A DNA stretch of 64,000 nt from Bacillus carboniphilus (GTDB taxonomy: Bacteria > Bacillota > Bacilli > Bacillales > JAIVKR01): contig NZ_CP129013.1 of the NCBI RefSeq assembly GCF_020524035.2, positions 1,539,822 through 1,603,821 on the forward strand. The letters are read 5' to 3'. Within the stretch, counting starts at the first letter, position 1, and each line of letters opens with the position of its first letter. The position numbers were made by a program, and so were the translations under genes. Shown piece after piece: positions 19,134 through 29,958 of the stretch. Under the pieces are notes generated by a model that was not told the DNA's origin, did not search any database, and saw only the letters and a list, made by a program, of their open reading frames with translations.

Positions 19134-19230
19134 AAAGTAATTGGCCCTCCTCTCATTCCACCTATTATACTACATTTTTTTATCTCCTTCGCCAAGATTT
19201 TTAGTAAAGAGTACATAGGTCGTTAAAACA

Positions 19231-19264
19231 AAAAAATCCCTCACATCAAAGTCGATGTAAGGGA
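19231..19264 (-). terminator. Terminator of yrzB
   Basis: TCCCTCACATC (19237-19247) pairs with GATGTAAGGGA (19254-19264) with one mismatch, and the minus strand continues into a T-rich run. It lies 15 bases past the yrzB stop. Confidence 0.75.
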
Positions 19265-19279
19265 GCGGAGAAAATCTTT

Positions 19280-19567
19280 TTAATTATCCTCTTCTTCTTC
19301 TAAAAATGTATTTAATACTTCTTCAATCATATCCCATTCTTCATCTGATTCTACCGGCTGTAATTCACCAGCTTCATTATTTTCATTAGGAACAAAGCTT
19401 GAAGCGTGGATCTCAATCTCATCTTCTTCGTCTTGATCTGCACCGACAGGATAGTATAATACATATGATTTATTATATGTATCATTTTCAAAGGTAAACA
19501 ATACTTCACAAAGTTGTTCGTTTCCGTCTTCATCAATAATCGTTATTTGTTTTTCACCATGTTCCAT
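19280..19567 (-). CDS. yrzB: DUF1292 family protein YrzB
   Basis: A 95-aa acidic protein with [17 protein letters not shown] at its start and an acidic tail (LEEEEDN), the DUF1292 family; function unknown. The triad yrzL-yrrK-yrzB is conserved across Firmicutes. I chose the ATG at 19567 because AAAAGGAG lies about 10 nt upstream and homologues begin MEHGEK. The longer frame to 19615 runs through the ribosome-binding site. Confidence 0.88.
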   Translation of the reverse strand: MEHGEKQITIIDEDGNEQLCEVLFTFENDTYNKSYVLYYPVGADQDEEDEIEIHASSFVPNENNEAGELQPVESDEEWDMIEEVLNTFLEEEEDN

Positions 19568-19624
19568 TGTCATATTACTCCTTTTTCTCTCATTCATTGT
19601 GAGAAGTGATTTCATTAAGATTGG

Positions 19625-20033
19625 CTATCCCAAGTAAGATTGTAAAATAACTGTTGCAGCCATTTTATCAATCACCTTTTTCCTTTTTTTTACGACTGAC
19701 ATCAGCTGAAATGAGAAGTCTTTCAGCTGCTTGAGAAGAAAGACGTTCATCCCATAAGACAACAGGCAAGGAAAATGCTTTTTCTAGAACGTTCACAAAA
19801 TATTGGCTCGCTTCTCCTCTAGGACCAATTGTACCATTCATATTCTTCGGAAAACCAACTACAATTTTTTTAACTTCATATTCATCAATCAAGTCTTTTA
19901 AACGACCAAGTTGGTAATCCTCCGTCTCTTCCACAATTTTAATTGTTTCTATCCCTTGGGCTGTCCACCCAAAGGAGTCACTGATGGCTACTCCTAAGGT
20001 TTTTGAGCCTAAATCTAATCCCATAATTCGCAT
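19625..20033 (-). CDS. yrrK: RuvX/YqgF-type RNase H-fold nuclease (one-base frameshift)
   Basis: YqgF-family protein implicated in 16S rRNA 5' processing and earlier called a Holliday-junction resolvase. Motifs: [13 protein letters not shown] (D6), [10 protein letters not shown], and DERLSS. The frame stops early at 19668. Reducing the T run at 19684-19691 from eight to seven restores a normal C-terminus ([14 protein letters not shown]) ending at 19625 and about 135 aa. I take this as a sequencing artefact. It lies one base from the IreB gene. Confidence 0.87.
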
Positions 20034-20034
20034 G

Positions 20035-20301
20035 CTAGTCCTCTTTATGATTATTTAAGTATGATTTAACAAGGTCTTCAATAATTTCATCCCGCTCTAA
20101 TTTTCTTATTAAATTTCGGGCATCCCGATGACGAGGAATATAAGCTGGGTCTCCTGATAAAAGATAACCAACAATTTGATTAATTGGATTATATCCCTTT
20201 TCTTGCAATGCATCGTACACTGTAAACAAAACTTCATTTACATCGGTTTTCACTATTTCCTCTGAAATATTAAACTTCATCGTACGGTCAAATGAGCTCA
20301 A
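20035..20301 (-). CDS. yrzL: IreB family regulatory phosphoprotein (UPF0297)
   Basis: An 88-aa protein starting [15 protein letters not shown] and containing [22 protein letters not shown], the UPF0297 signature. The Enterococcus homologue IreB is a substrate of the Ser/Thr kinase IreK and affects envelope stress resistance; threonine residues at the N-terminus are the phosphosites there. Its role in bacilli is less clear. It heads the yrzL-yrrK-yrzB cluster. Confidence 0.92.
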   Translation of the reverse strand: MSSFDRTMKFNISEEIVKTDVNEVLFTVYDALQEKGYNPINQIVGYLLSGDPAYIPRHRDARNLIRKLERDEIIEDLVKSYLNNHKED

Positions 20302-20368
20302 TGATCACACCTCTTCCTTAGTGATAATAAGAAGGCATTCAGAAATTGTCCTCCTCTGAACACTTACT

Positions 20369-20420
20369 AGAGGTTGTTCAAAAAGTCTAATACCAACAAA
20401 GCGGCCTGACTTTTTGAACT
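20369..20420. repeat. Dispersed repeat R2, minimal copy b
   Basis: Only the termini remain: AGAGGTTGTTCAAAAAGTC on the left and GACTTTTTGAAC on the right, about 20 bases apart. The inverted repeat GTTCAAAAAGTC/GACTTTTTGAAC is perfect over 12 bp. It lies between alaS and yrzL in reverse orientation to copies c and d and could also act as a terminator-like hairpin for alaS. Confidence 0.75.
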
Positions 20421-20480
20421 AGCACGATAAAAATCATCAATAACCCCTCAATAACTCCATTTTACACTATAATATCTTAA

Positions 20481-23113
20481 TTATAAAACGGATTTTGTCC
20501 ATTCTTGCACATAATCTAGTGCTTCTTTTAATTTTTCAGGGTTTTTACCTCCTGCTTGAGCCATATCTGGTCGGCCACCACCGCCACCACCACAACGACT
20601 CGCTACTTCTTTAATTAATTTTCCTGCATGAAATCCCTTCGTTACCAAGTCTTTTGTAACTCCTGCGGCTAAATTCACTTTTCCATCTACTGGTGCCCCT
20701 AGTATGACAATAGCAGACCCTAAAGTTTGTTTCAAATCATCGACCATACCTCGTAACTGGTTCATATCTTTAACATCTACTTGAGTAGCCAAGACTTTTA
20801 TTCCATCGATCTCTTTTACTTGATCCTTTAATGAGGATGCTTCTAAGTTGCTTAATTTTGTTGAAAGAGAGTCAACTTGCCTTTGCAAATGCTTATTTTC
20901 TTCCATAAGGGTATCAATTCTATTTGAAACTTCTTTTGGGTTTGTTTTCAATTTAACTGCAAGATCTTTTATTGTTGCTAATTGCTCATTTAAATATTGA
21001 TAAGCTGCTTTACCGGTGACTGCTTCGATCCTTCTTGTTCCTGCTCCAATGCCTGACTCTGATACGATTTTAAATAAACCGATAGACGCCGTGTTTTTCA
21101 CATGGCATCCTCCACAAACTCAATACTGTACTCTCCTATTTGTACTACGCGAACAACATCTCCATATTTTTCACCAAATAGAGCCATTGCCCCCATCGCT
21201 TTTGCTTCATCTATTGGTTTATTTTCAATTTTAACCGAAAGGCTGTTCCAAATAAGCTCATTTACTTTTTGTTCAATTAATTCTAGTTCTTCTTCTTTAA
21301 CTTGTCCAAAATGGGTAAAGTCGAAACGTAAACGATCTCCCATCACTAATGAACCTGCTTGATTAACATGATCACCTAACACATCTTTCAACGATTGATG
21401 GAGCAAGTGTGTAGCCGTATGATTCTTCACAACACCATTTCTAACCTTATCATTCACTTGTAATTCAACAAGATCACCTTTGTTTAATGATCCAGACTCG
21501 ATATATACATTATGAAGGTTTTGACCTTTTGGTGCCTTTTGTACATCAATCACTTCTGCTTTCACTTTTGAATGAGTTATTGTCCCTTTGTCAGCAATTT
21601 GTCCTCCACTTTCTGCATAAAAAGGAGTTTCTGAAAAGATCAGTTGACCTTCTTTTCCTTGCTCTATATGATCAACTAAATGTCCATCACTAATGATCGC
21701 CACAACCCTAGACTGATGTGTTAGTTTTTTATACCCCACAAAAGTACTTTCAACGTCTAAGTCTGCTAATATCCCACTTTGAACTTGCATTGATTCAACT
21801 TCTTGACGAGCAGAACGTGCTCTTTCTCTTTGAAGCTCCATTTCTAATTGGAACCCTTTATGGTCAATGCTCATCCCTTCTTCTTCTGCATATTCTTCAG
21901 TCAACTCTACAGGGAACCCATATGTGTCATATAAGCGGAACACATCCTTACCTAGAATGACCGTTGATTTTTGTTGTTTTTGTCTTACAATGATTTCAGA
22001 TAAAATACTTAACCCTTCATGTAAAGTTTCATGAAAACGCTCTTCTTCATTTTTAATTACTTTTTGTATGAATTCTACCTTCTCTTGAACCTCTGGATAG
22101 AAATCAGACATAACCTCTGCCACAACAGGAACGAGTTCAAACATAAAAGGTTTTTGGATTTGGATTGATTTCGCATAACGAACAGCTCTTCGTAATAGCC
22201 TTCTTAAAACATATCCTCTTCCATCATTTGATGGGAGTGCACCATCAGAAATAGCAAACGCTACCGTTCTTATATGATCAGCTATCACTTTAAACGAAAT
22301 ATCTAATAAATCTTTTTCACCATATTTTACTCCACTTAATTGTTCTGTTACTTTAATAATTGGAATGAAAAGATCTGTATCATAATTCGTCTTACCATTT
22401 TGAATAATACTAACCATTCTCTCGAATCCCATACCGGTATCAATGTTTTTCTTTGGAAGAGGAGTATAGGTATGATCAGGGTTATGATTGAATTCAGAGA
22501 AAACTAAATTCCATATCTCTAAGTAACGATCATTTTCTCCCCCTGGATATAATTCAGGATCGTTAAGATCATTTCCAAACTCTTCTCCACGATCGTAGAA
22601 AATTTCTGTGTTTGGACCACTTGGACCTTCTCCTATATCCCAAAAATTCCCTTCCAATCGGATGATTCGCTCACTTGGAAGTCCAATATCTCTCCATAAT
22701 AAGAATGCTTCTTCATCTTCAGGATGAATCGTAACAGATAGTTTACTTGGATCAAATCCAATCCATTTTTCGCTCGTTAGAAATTCCCAAGCCCACTGAA
22801 TAGCTTCTTTCTTAAAATAGTCCCCAATTGAAAAATTACCTAGCATTTCAAAAAATGTATGATGTCTTGCTGTCTTCCCTACATTTTCAATGTCGTTTGT
22901 TCTGATCGATTTTTGAGCATTCACAATTCTAGGATTATCAGGGATCACTCTTCCATCAAAATATTTCTTTAAAGTTGCCACGCCACTATTTATCCATAAA
23001 AGAGTAGGGTCTTCATTCGGAACAAGAGAGGCGCTGGGCTCAACTGAATGCCCCTTTTCTTTAAAATAGTCTAAGTACATTTGTCTAACTTGAGCTGACG
23101 TTAATGATTTCAT
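20481..23113 (-). CDS. alaS: Alanyl-tRNA synthetase (one-base frameshift)
   Basis: Essential enzyme charging tRNA-Ala. Frames 21098-23113 and 20481-21101 together give 877 aa, the usual length. Class II core motifs are in the first 450 residues ([35 protein letters not shown]). The editing domain has [11 protein letters not shown]. The break falls in the zinc-binding motif: adding one A to the AAA run at 21116-21118 restores [18 protein letters not shown]. An intact alaS is required for life, so this is almost certainly sequencing error. The last residues form the C-Ala domain with a glycine-rich [17 protein letters not shown]-box leader controls it. Confidence 0.93.
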
Positions 23114-23189
23114 AATAACCTCCTAATGTATTTTAATAATGTAGCCTATCCATATAGGCATAGAAAACCTTTTAAAAAAATTTTAAAGT

Positions 23190-23469
23190 GTGTGTTCAAA
23201 AAGTAGGGAGAAAAGGGCCGAGAAGAACAAGGCGACTACTTAAAGGAACGCAGGCTAAGTTCAGTCACGTCCTGTGACAACGCCTGCGCTAGCCCGTCCT
23301 TGGGCATCGGAGCACCACAGTGTACGTCAAGGAAGGATCACGAGCTAAATACGTGTCCCCATCCTAGGGACAACGCTCGTGCTAGCCAATCCTGGCGTCG
23401 GAGCTTGGAATAGCGAGACAACAAAGTTATTCGACAGCAATTTTTCATGACTTTTTGAACAACCTCTTA
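23190..23469. repeat. Dispersed repeat R2, copy c, between T-box and alaS
   Basis: Full R2 copy: GTTCAAAAAGT (23194-23204) on the left, ACTTTTTGAAC (23450-23460) then AACCTCTTA on the right. The interior has TCAGTCACGTCCTGTGACAA, CCTAGGGACAACGCTCGTGC and GAGCTTGGAATAGCGAGACA, strongly matching copy a. It separates the T-box terminator from the alaS start by about 360 bases. Confidence 0.87.
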
Positions 23470-23473
23470 AACA

Positions 23474-23745
23474 TAAAAAAACCCCGACCACCGTGTAAAT
23501 GAATAACACTTACACAGGGACGAGAGCTTCGCGGTACCACCCTGTTTATAGCTAAGATTAGCTATCAACTTAATATTGCCTTAACGCGACAAAACGGTAG
23601 GGTTTTACCTACACTCATGATTAGCGTTCAACTGCTCTTCACTTGGAATCTTTTTCAGCCTAGAAAATTCCTCTCTTTAAAGGGACTTCAGTCTACTCGT
23701 ATCACTCTATGTTTTTTCCTATCGGTTTATTATCTATGTGAATTA
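23474..23745 (-). promoter_or_regulatory. T-box riboswitch of alaS (Ala specifier)
   Basis: On the minus strand the conserved T-box AGGGTGGTACCGCG is at 23543-23530, followed by the pairing CTCTCGTCCCT and a terminator stem ending in a T run (23481-23474). Stem I upstream has AGAGAGGAATT and GGCTGAAAAAGATTCC. The likely specifier is GCT (Ala) at 23625-23623 in GAACGCTAATC. Uncharged tRNA-Ala would stabilise the antiterminator and allow transcription of alaS. Confidence 0.9.
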
Positions 23746-23766
23746 TAGTCAAGGGATCATAAAATG

Positions 23767-24828
23767 TCAATGATCCTGTTTTAATTTTAAGGTATGAATG
23801 ATGACGACCCTTAATACAGCAACAGCAGGGACAGCAACAATTAAACCAATGATCCCTGCTAACTCCCCACCTGCAATCAAAGCAAAAATAATGACAACTG
23901 GATGAATATGTAAGCTTTTCCCTACAATTAAAGGTCCTAAAATATTTCCTTCAATAAATTGTAAAGCGATGATGATAACCACAACTACAAAGACTTTTTC
24001 CATAGAGATGGTTGCTGCAATAATAATAGCAGGAACCGCACCAAAAACAGGACCAAAATAAGGGATTATGTTCGTTATCCCAATAATGAGTCCTAAAAGT
24101 AAAGAATAAGGAATTCTAAATAACATCAAAGAAATGATTGATAATGAACCTATAATCAAACACACAAGTAATTGTCCTCTAATATACGCACCCAATGATT
24201 CATCGATATAGTATAAAAACTGCTTTCCTTCTTTTCTCCATTTAGGAGGCGTTATATACCAGGTAGCTTTTTTCATTTTATCAATATCTTTTAACATATA
24301 GAAAACTAAAAATGGAACAATAGCGATTAGGATTAAATGATTGGCAATTTCACGATAATTCAATAGGAGTTTTTCCACGGTGTTCCCTAACCATTCTTCA
24401 CTCTTTTTCAAATGAATAACCACTCGCTCATAAACATCACCAGGTAATTTAGACGTTTGATCATATAATTCATCTAGCATTTGTTGATAGGCTTTCGTAA
24501 TAGCAGGTATGTTTTCCGAAAACTCTTTTATTTGCTTCATCATGATAGGGTAGCCTTTAAAAACTAAAAAACCGATTCCTCCAAAGAACAAACTGTAAAT
24601 TAATAAAATTGAAACGACTCTTGGAAAACCAGTCGATTTTAACTTTTCAACAATAGGGTGTAATAAATATGTGATGAATAGCGAAATAATCAAAGGAGTT
24701 ATAATTGCTCTAACTATAATTACTACCGGTCCCCATAAAAAATATAATTGAGAAAGCATATAACCTATAATTAGTATTAGCAGTACTATGATTAGCTTAA
24801 ATAATATTTGGACATACTTATTCTCCAT
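23767..24828 (-). CDS. yrrI: AI-2E family (PerM-like) transporter YrrI
   Basis: A 353-aa integral membrane protein of the AI-2E/PerM family with about seven to eight hydrophobic segments. They include an N-terminal pair, a long soluble insert (about residues 75-150), and the conserved GITNIIPYFGPVFGAVPA loop. The family exports varied small molecules or ions; the substrate here is unknown. Directly upstream of the alaS T-box as in B. subtilis; the glnQHMP operon that follows it there is absent here. Confidence 0.87.
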   Translation of the reverse strand: MENKYVQILFKLIIVLLILIIGYMLSQLYFLWGPVVIIVRAIITPLIISLFITYLLHPIVEKLKSTGFPRVVSILLIYSLFFGGIGFLVFKGYPIMMKQIKEFSENIPAITKAYQQMLDELYDQTSKLPGDVYERVVIHLKKSEEWLGNTVEKLLLNYREIANHLILIAIVPFLVFYMLKDIDKMKKATWYITPPKWRKEGKQFLYYIDESLGAYIRGQLLVCLIIGSLSIISLMLFRIPYSLLLGLIIGITNIIPYFGPVFGAVPAIIIAATISMEKVFVVVVIIIALQFIEGNILGPLIVGKSLHIHPVVIIFALIAGGELAGIIGLIVAVPAVAVLRVVIIHTLKLKQDH

Positions 24829-24887
24829 ACAGAGACCCCCTCTATATGGAATAGTTTCTGGAAAATGTTAGATTCTATTCAGGAATT

Positions 24888-24914
24888 AAGAAAAGCGCAA
24901 GCGACCGTTTAAGG
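24888..24914 (+). repeat. R1 fragment g
   Basis: AAGAAAAGCGCAAGCGACCG followed by TTTAAGGTC matches the left end of R1 only; the remainder is missing. It sits between yrrI and yrzR next to a terminator. Confidence 0.65.
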
Positions 24915-24928
24915 TCTTTTCGGATAAA

Positions 24929-24960
24929 ACAAAAAAAAGACTCTGGAAAAAGCCAGAGCC
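24929..24960 (-). terminator. Terminator of yrzR/yrrD
   Basis: CTCTGG (24941-24946) pairs with CCAGAG (24953-24958), and on the minus strand the stem runs into TTTTTTTG. It lies just past the yrzR stop. Confidence 0.8.
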
Positions 24961-24968
24961 CTTATTAT

Positions 24969-25160
24969 TCACATGCTGATTGTGCGATCTTCGTCAGAAA
25001 AAAGATCATCTAAAGAACTAAGAGAACCATCCTCTTCGACCTGATGAGTAGAAATTTTATCATCTATTACGGACAATTCAATAAAACAGTCCCAACAGTA
25101 ATATTGATTTACACCAATTTTCCCTATTTCTTTGCTTTTACAATTTGGGCACCGAAACAT
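24969..25160 (-). CDS. yrzR: Small zinc-ribbon protein, YrzR-like
   Basis: A 63-aa protein with an N-terminal zinc ribbon: CPNC (residues 4-7) and CWDC (22-25). A short acidic tail follows (SLDDLFSDEDRT). Function unknown. The position beside yrrD corresponds to yrzR of B. subtilis; I rely on context and size. It follows yrrD by 12 bases and is probably co-transcribed with it. Confidence 0.7.
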   Translation of the reverse strand: MFRCPNCKSKEIGKIGVNQYYCWDCFIELSVIDDKISTHQVEEDGSLSSLDDLFSDEDRTISM

Positions 25161-25172
25161 GGAACATACACC

Positions 25173-25637
25173 TCATTTGTCAAGATCATGAAAAACAATG
25201 GTATCTTCACCAATTGATAACCTTTCAAACGGAAGCCTTTTCTTCCCATCGGTAAAATCAGCAAATAACCCATTTGTTACTTCGTATGCTAAAATAGTGC
25301 CCAAATCTTGACTAACATATACATCGTCTACCAAACCTAGTTCATTCCCATTGGAAGATACGATAGGCCTGTGATGTATCGGATGATGCCCATGAAAAAA
25401 AAACTCTTGGGAAAAAGGATGTGAATAGTCTTCAATAAGCATAATCCCATGTTCACCTACAGAATGAACAAACGATAACGGAACAACCCGTTTCCTTTCA
25501 AAAAACCCTTTTTTGTCAATTAACAATCCGTATAAGGTTCCATCTTTATTAAGAGCAAGATCAGAAACATGTCCAATTAATTTCCCAGTCACTAAAACAT
25601 AAGCAGCAAGTCCTATATAGCTTGAAAATGTTCGCAA
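25173..25637 (-). CDS. yrrD: PRC-barrel domain protein YrrD
   Basis: A 154-aa protein with two PRC-barrel-like repeats: GKLIGHVSDLALNKDGTLYGLLID (residues about 18-41) and NELGLVDDVYVSQDLGTILAYEVT (about 98-121). PRC barrels mediate protein or RNA binding; the role of YrrD is unknown. Start is probably TTG behind AAGGTGGGG. It lies between recD2 and yrzR as in B. subtilis. Confidence 0.83.
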   Translation of the reverse strand: MRTFSSYIGLAAYVLVTGKLIGHVSDLALNKDGTLYGLLIDKKGFFERKRVVPLSFVHSVGEHGIMLIEDYSHPFSQEFFFHGHHPIHHRPIVSSNGNELGLVDDVYVSQDLGTILAYEVTNGLFADFTDGKKRLPFERLSIGEDTIVFHDLDK

Positions 25638-25716
25638 AGAAAGTCCCCACCTTCCCGAACATTTTTATTATCCCTTCAAAATAACATGACATACTTAGTG
25701 TTTTTTACTATACTCA

Positions 25717-28092
25717 TTATCCCAATTCATCCATAAAATCAAACGGGCTAATATTCTCCATCCCTACACTCGCATCTTCAACATTGAAAGGTAATTCCTT
25801 TTGCAATTGCATTAACTCTATAGACATAGGGGCTTTTTCAATATCGAGAAGCCTATCCACTAAAGAGGTTTGACGAATATCTTCAGAGCCATTTTGAATC
25901 CCTCTTTTAAAAACCTCCAGTTCTCCACACATGATCAAATATTTTTTGCTACGAGTAATGGCAGTATATATTAAGTTTCGTTTAAGCATACGATAATAAC
26001 TTCTTAAAACAGGGAGTATTACAACTGGAAATTCACTACCTTGAGCTTTATGTATAGAACAGCAATAAGCATGAGTAAACTGTTGAAAATCTTTTCTTGT
26101 ATAGGTTACTTCTATCCCATCAAATGAAATAACGATCAGATCTTCTTTTTCCGTGTTTTCCTTTGAGTAGAAAATTGAAACAATAAACCCCATATCTCCA
26201 TTAAATACATTACTTTCTGGTTGATTAACAAGTTGAAGTACTTTATCCCCTACTCTATAGACAACTTCTCCAAATGAAAGCTCCCTTTTTTGATTAGAAG
26301 GAGGATTTAACATCTCCTGAAGCATAAGGTTTAATTGATTTATCCCTACAGGACCTTTATACATAGGCGCTAACACTTGGATATCTTTCTTTGAAAGTCC
26401 CTTATGAATAGCATTTTTGACCACTTTATGAACAACTTCTTTCATTTGATCTGCACCACACTCTATAAATGATCGATCTGAAGTAGGATGTAATACATCT
26501 TCTGGTAAATTACCTTGATTGATCTTATGTGCTAACTCAATGATCGTTGAGCCTTCTGCTTGTCTGTAAATATCTGTTAATTTGACCGTTTCCATTATAT
26601 TAGAACGGATTAAATCTTTTAGAACTTGCCCTGGTCCAACAGAAGGAAGTTGATCCTCATCCCCCACTAAGACAACTTGAATATGATCTGGAAGAGCTTT
26701 GAATAGTTGATTCGCTAAAAAAATATCAACCATTGACATTTCATCAATAATTAATAGCTTTCCTTGGATCGGATTATCTTCATTATGTTGAAAACCATCC
26801 ACTCCATTCCATCCTAAAAGACGGTGAATGGTAACAGCTGCAATGTTTGTTGCTTCTGCCATTCTCTTTGCTGCTCTTCCTGTTGGAGCAGCTAACAAAA
26901 TAGGAAATGGTTCATTTTTTTTCTTATAATCTTTATCATCTAATGAACACCCATGAAGTTCACTGTATAACTCAACAATCCCTTTTATCACCGTCGTTTT
27001 TCCTGTACCTGGCCCTCCAGTCAAAATAGTGATAGGTGATTGTAACGCTCGCTGAATTCCGTCTTTCTGAAGGGGAGCATATTCCACGTTCAAACGTTCT
27101 TCGAGGTTACCAAGTGCCATTAAAAATTCAGATTCAGGGAATAAATCTTTATATTCTGTTTGTTTCATTAATCGTTTAATTTCCCGGGAAAGACCTTTTT
27201 CTGAGAAATATAAGGAGGGAAGGTACACCCTTTGATCATCTTTCATTATTTTCTTTTGCTCTTCAAGAAGACTCAATTGATTATGTATTTCATTGATAGA
27301 AATATTACTATTATGATTTAGCAGTTGTCTTGCTTTTTCTCCTAATTGATCGATCTGTAAAAAGGCGTGGCCTTCTTGCGAAGTTTCTTGTTCAAGGATG
27401 AAGAGAATTCCAGCATTTATTCTGTCGGGATGATTGCCAGACAAACCAAAATATTGACCTATTTCATCTGCTCTAGCAAAACCAATTCCTTTAATATCAT
27501 CAACTAAACGATACGGATTTGTTTGTATAATTTCAATCGCTTCATCTCGATACTTTTGGTAAATTTTAGTTGATAACTGAGGTCCAAAACCAAACTCATT
27601 GAGATGAATCATCATCTGCTCAATTCCTTGGTGTTCCTTCAGACTTTCCACTAAGTCTATTCTTTTTTGTTTGGACAACTTCTTTATTTTTCCCAATACT
27701 GATGGATCTTGTAAAATGAGTGAAATAGCTTGATTTCCCAATTCATCCACTATAGATTCAGCTGTCTTAGGACCAATCCCTTTAAATAAATCACTTGAAA
27801 GATAACGGATAATACCACTCTTCGTCTGTGGCTGTTGCTTTTGAAATCGATTAGCTTGAAACTGATTACCGAATTTAGGGTGTTTTATAAAGGAGCCATG
27901 AAAGGTATACACATCATCTTCATGTAGCACAGGGAAATAGCCAGTTACTGTTATGATATCTTCATCTAACGTTTGATCCGATTCTTCAACAAATATTTTT
28001 AACACTGAGTATAAATTATCCTGATTTCTGAAGATTATCGACTTAACTTCCCCGGTTAAAAATGATTCTTGATTATAATTCTCCTCTTTCAT
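25717..28092 (-). CDS. recD2: ATP-dependent DNA helicase RecD2 (YrrC)
   Basis: A 791-aa superfamily 1B 5'-3' helicase without RecBC partners. An N-terminal OB-like region and helix-hairpin-helix units (about 100-130 and 195-215, GIGPKTAESIV, GIGFARADEIG) precede the motor. Walker A is GGPGTGKTT at 359-367, motif II is IIDEMSMVD, and the late motif is THAYCCSIHKAQGSEF. RecD2 acts in replication-fork maintenance and mismatch or recombination repair. It starts 25 bases after yrrB. Confidence 0.93.
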   Translation of the reverse strand: MKEENYNQESFLTGEVKSIIFRNQDNLYSVLKIFVEESDQTLDEDIITVTGYFPVLHEDDVYTFHGSFIKHPKFGNQFQANRFQKQQPQTKSGIIRYLSSDLFKGIGPKTAESIVDELGNQAISLILQDPSVLGKIKKLSKQKRIDLVESLKEHQGIEQMMIHLNEFGFGPQLSTKIYQKYRDEAIEIIQTNPYRLVDDIKGIGFARADEIGQYFGLSGNHPDRINAGILFILEQETSQEGHAFLQIDQLGEKARQLLNHNSNISINEIHNQLSLLEEQKKIMKDDQRVYLPSLYFSEKGLSREIKRLMKQTEYKDLFPESEFLMALGNLEERLNVEYAPLQKDGIQRALQSPITILTGGPGTGKTTVIKGIVELYSELHGCSLDDKDYKKKNEPFPILLAAPTGRAAKRMAEATNIAAVTIHRLLGWNGVDGFQHNEDNPIQGKLLIIDEMSMVDIFLANQLFKALPDHIQVVLVGDEDQLPSVGPGQVLKDLIRSNIMETVKLTDIYRQAEGSTIIELAHKINQGNLPEDVLHPTSDRSFIECGADQMKEVVHKVVKNAIHKGLSKKDIQVLAPMYKGPVGINQLNLMLQEMLNPPSNQKRELSFGEVVYRVGDKVLQLVNQPESNVFNGDMGFIVSIFYSKENTEKEDLIVISFDGIEVTYTRKDFQQFTHAYCCSIHKAQGSEFPVVILPVLRSYYRMLKRNLIYTAITRSKKYLIMCGELEVFKRGIQNGSEDIRQTSLVDRLLDIEKAPMSIELMQLQKELPFNVEDASVGMENISPFDFMDELG

Positions 28093-28116
28093 GGTCCTTC
28101 CTCCTTACTACCTTCT

Positions 28117-28770
28117 TTATTTATTCTCCATTAAAGACAACGCATGTAAAGCAAGTTGGTGATCACTTTGAGCTTCGATAGCCCTAGTAAACATTTCTTT
28201 TGCTTGGGATATTTTATTTTTATATACATACGTAACACCTAAATTGTATAGGGCATCTGCATGTGATGAGTTATCTTCAACCACTCTTTCAAATTGGTCC
28301 TTTGCTTCATCCAATAACTGTTGTGAAGCTAAACACATTCCATATTGAAAGCGTGCTTCAATGTCCGATTCATTTAGCTCTACAGCACGTTGCATAAACG
28401 GTAGAGCCAACTTAGGTTGTTCCAAAGATAAAAGCGTCAATCCTTGCATATAATAAACATCACTAGAGACTAACCCTTGATCAATTGCTTTCTGATAATG
28501 AAGTTGTGCCTCTTGATAATTTTCTAATTCATAATAAACATTTGCTGCACCGTAATAGGCAGTAGCAACTGTTTCATCTAATTCGAGAGCACGGTTAAAA
28601 AATTTTAAAGCTCTTTTATGATCTTTTAAGCCTGCAAGTAAGTTACCAAAATTAACATATAAAATAGGATCTTGAGGGTCTTCCTCAATAGCTTCTTGAA
28701 AAAGCTTTGCTGCCTCTTCAGCCTTACCTTCTTGCATAGCTTCTATAGCTAGTTGATTTTTTGATTTCAC
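28117..28770 (-). CDS. yrrB: TPR-repeat protein YrrB
   Basis: A 217-aa protein of about six tandem tetratricopeptide repeats, e.g. PILYVNFGNLLAGLKDHKRA and ATAYYGAANVYYELENYQEA. B. subtilis YrrB is a TPR scaffold of unclear partner, suggested to act with the neighbouring tRNA thiolation genes. I chose GTG at 28770, six bases after GAGGTG; an earlier start at 28791 lies before that site. It is nine bases from the mnmA stop with this start moved slightly downstream. Confidence 0.87.
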   Translation of the reverse strand: MKSKNQLAIEAMQEGKAEEAAKLFQEAIEEDPQDPILYVNFGNLLAGLKDHKRALKFFNRALELDETVATAYYGAANVYYELENYQEAQLHYQKAIDQGLVSSDVYYMQGLTLLSLEQPKLALPFMQRAVELNESDIEARFQYGMCLASQQLLDEAKDQFERVVEDNSSHADALYNLGVTYVYKNKISQAKEMFTRAIEAQSDHQLALHALSLMENK

Positions 28771-28799
28771 AATAAACACCTCTTGTATCACGTTAGTAC

Positions 28800-29942
<1,143 letters not shown>

Positions 29943-29958
29943 TCATCTCCATTTATAC

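Noticed and set aside
20481-21101. Stand-alone alanyl-tRNA editing protein
   Set aside because: It is the C-terminal part of alaS, joined by a one-base correction in the GGCHV motif; no separate start signal.
21102-21960. Plus-strand frames antisense to alaS
   Set aside because: Shadows of the alaS reading frame without ribosome-binding sites or recognisable domains.
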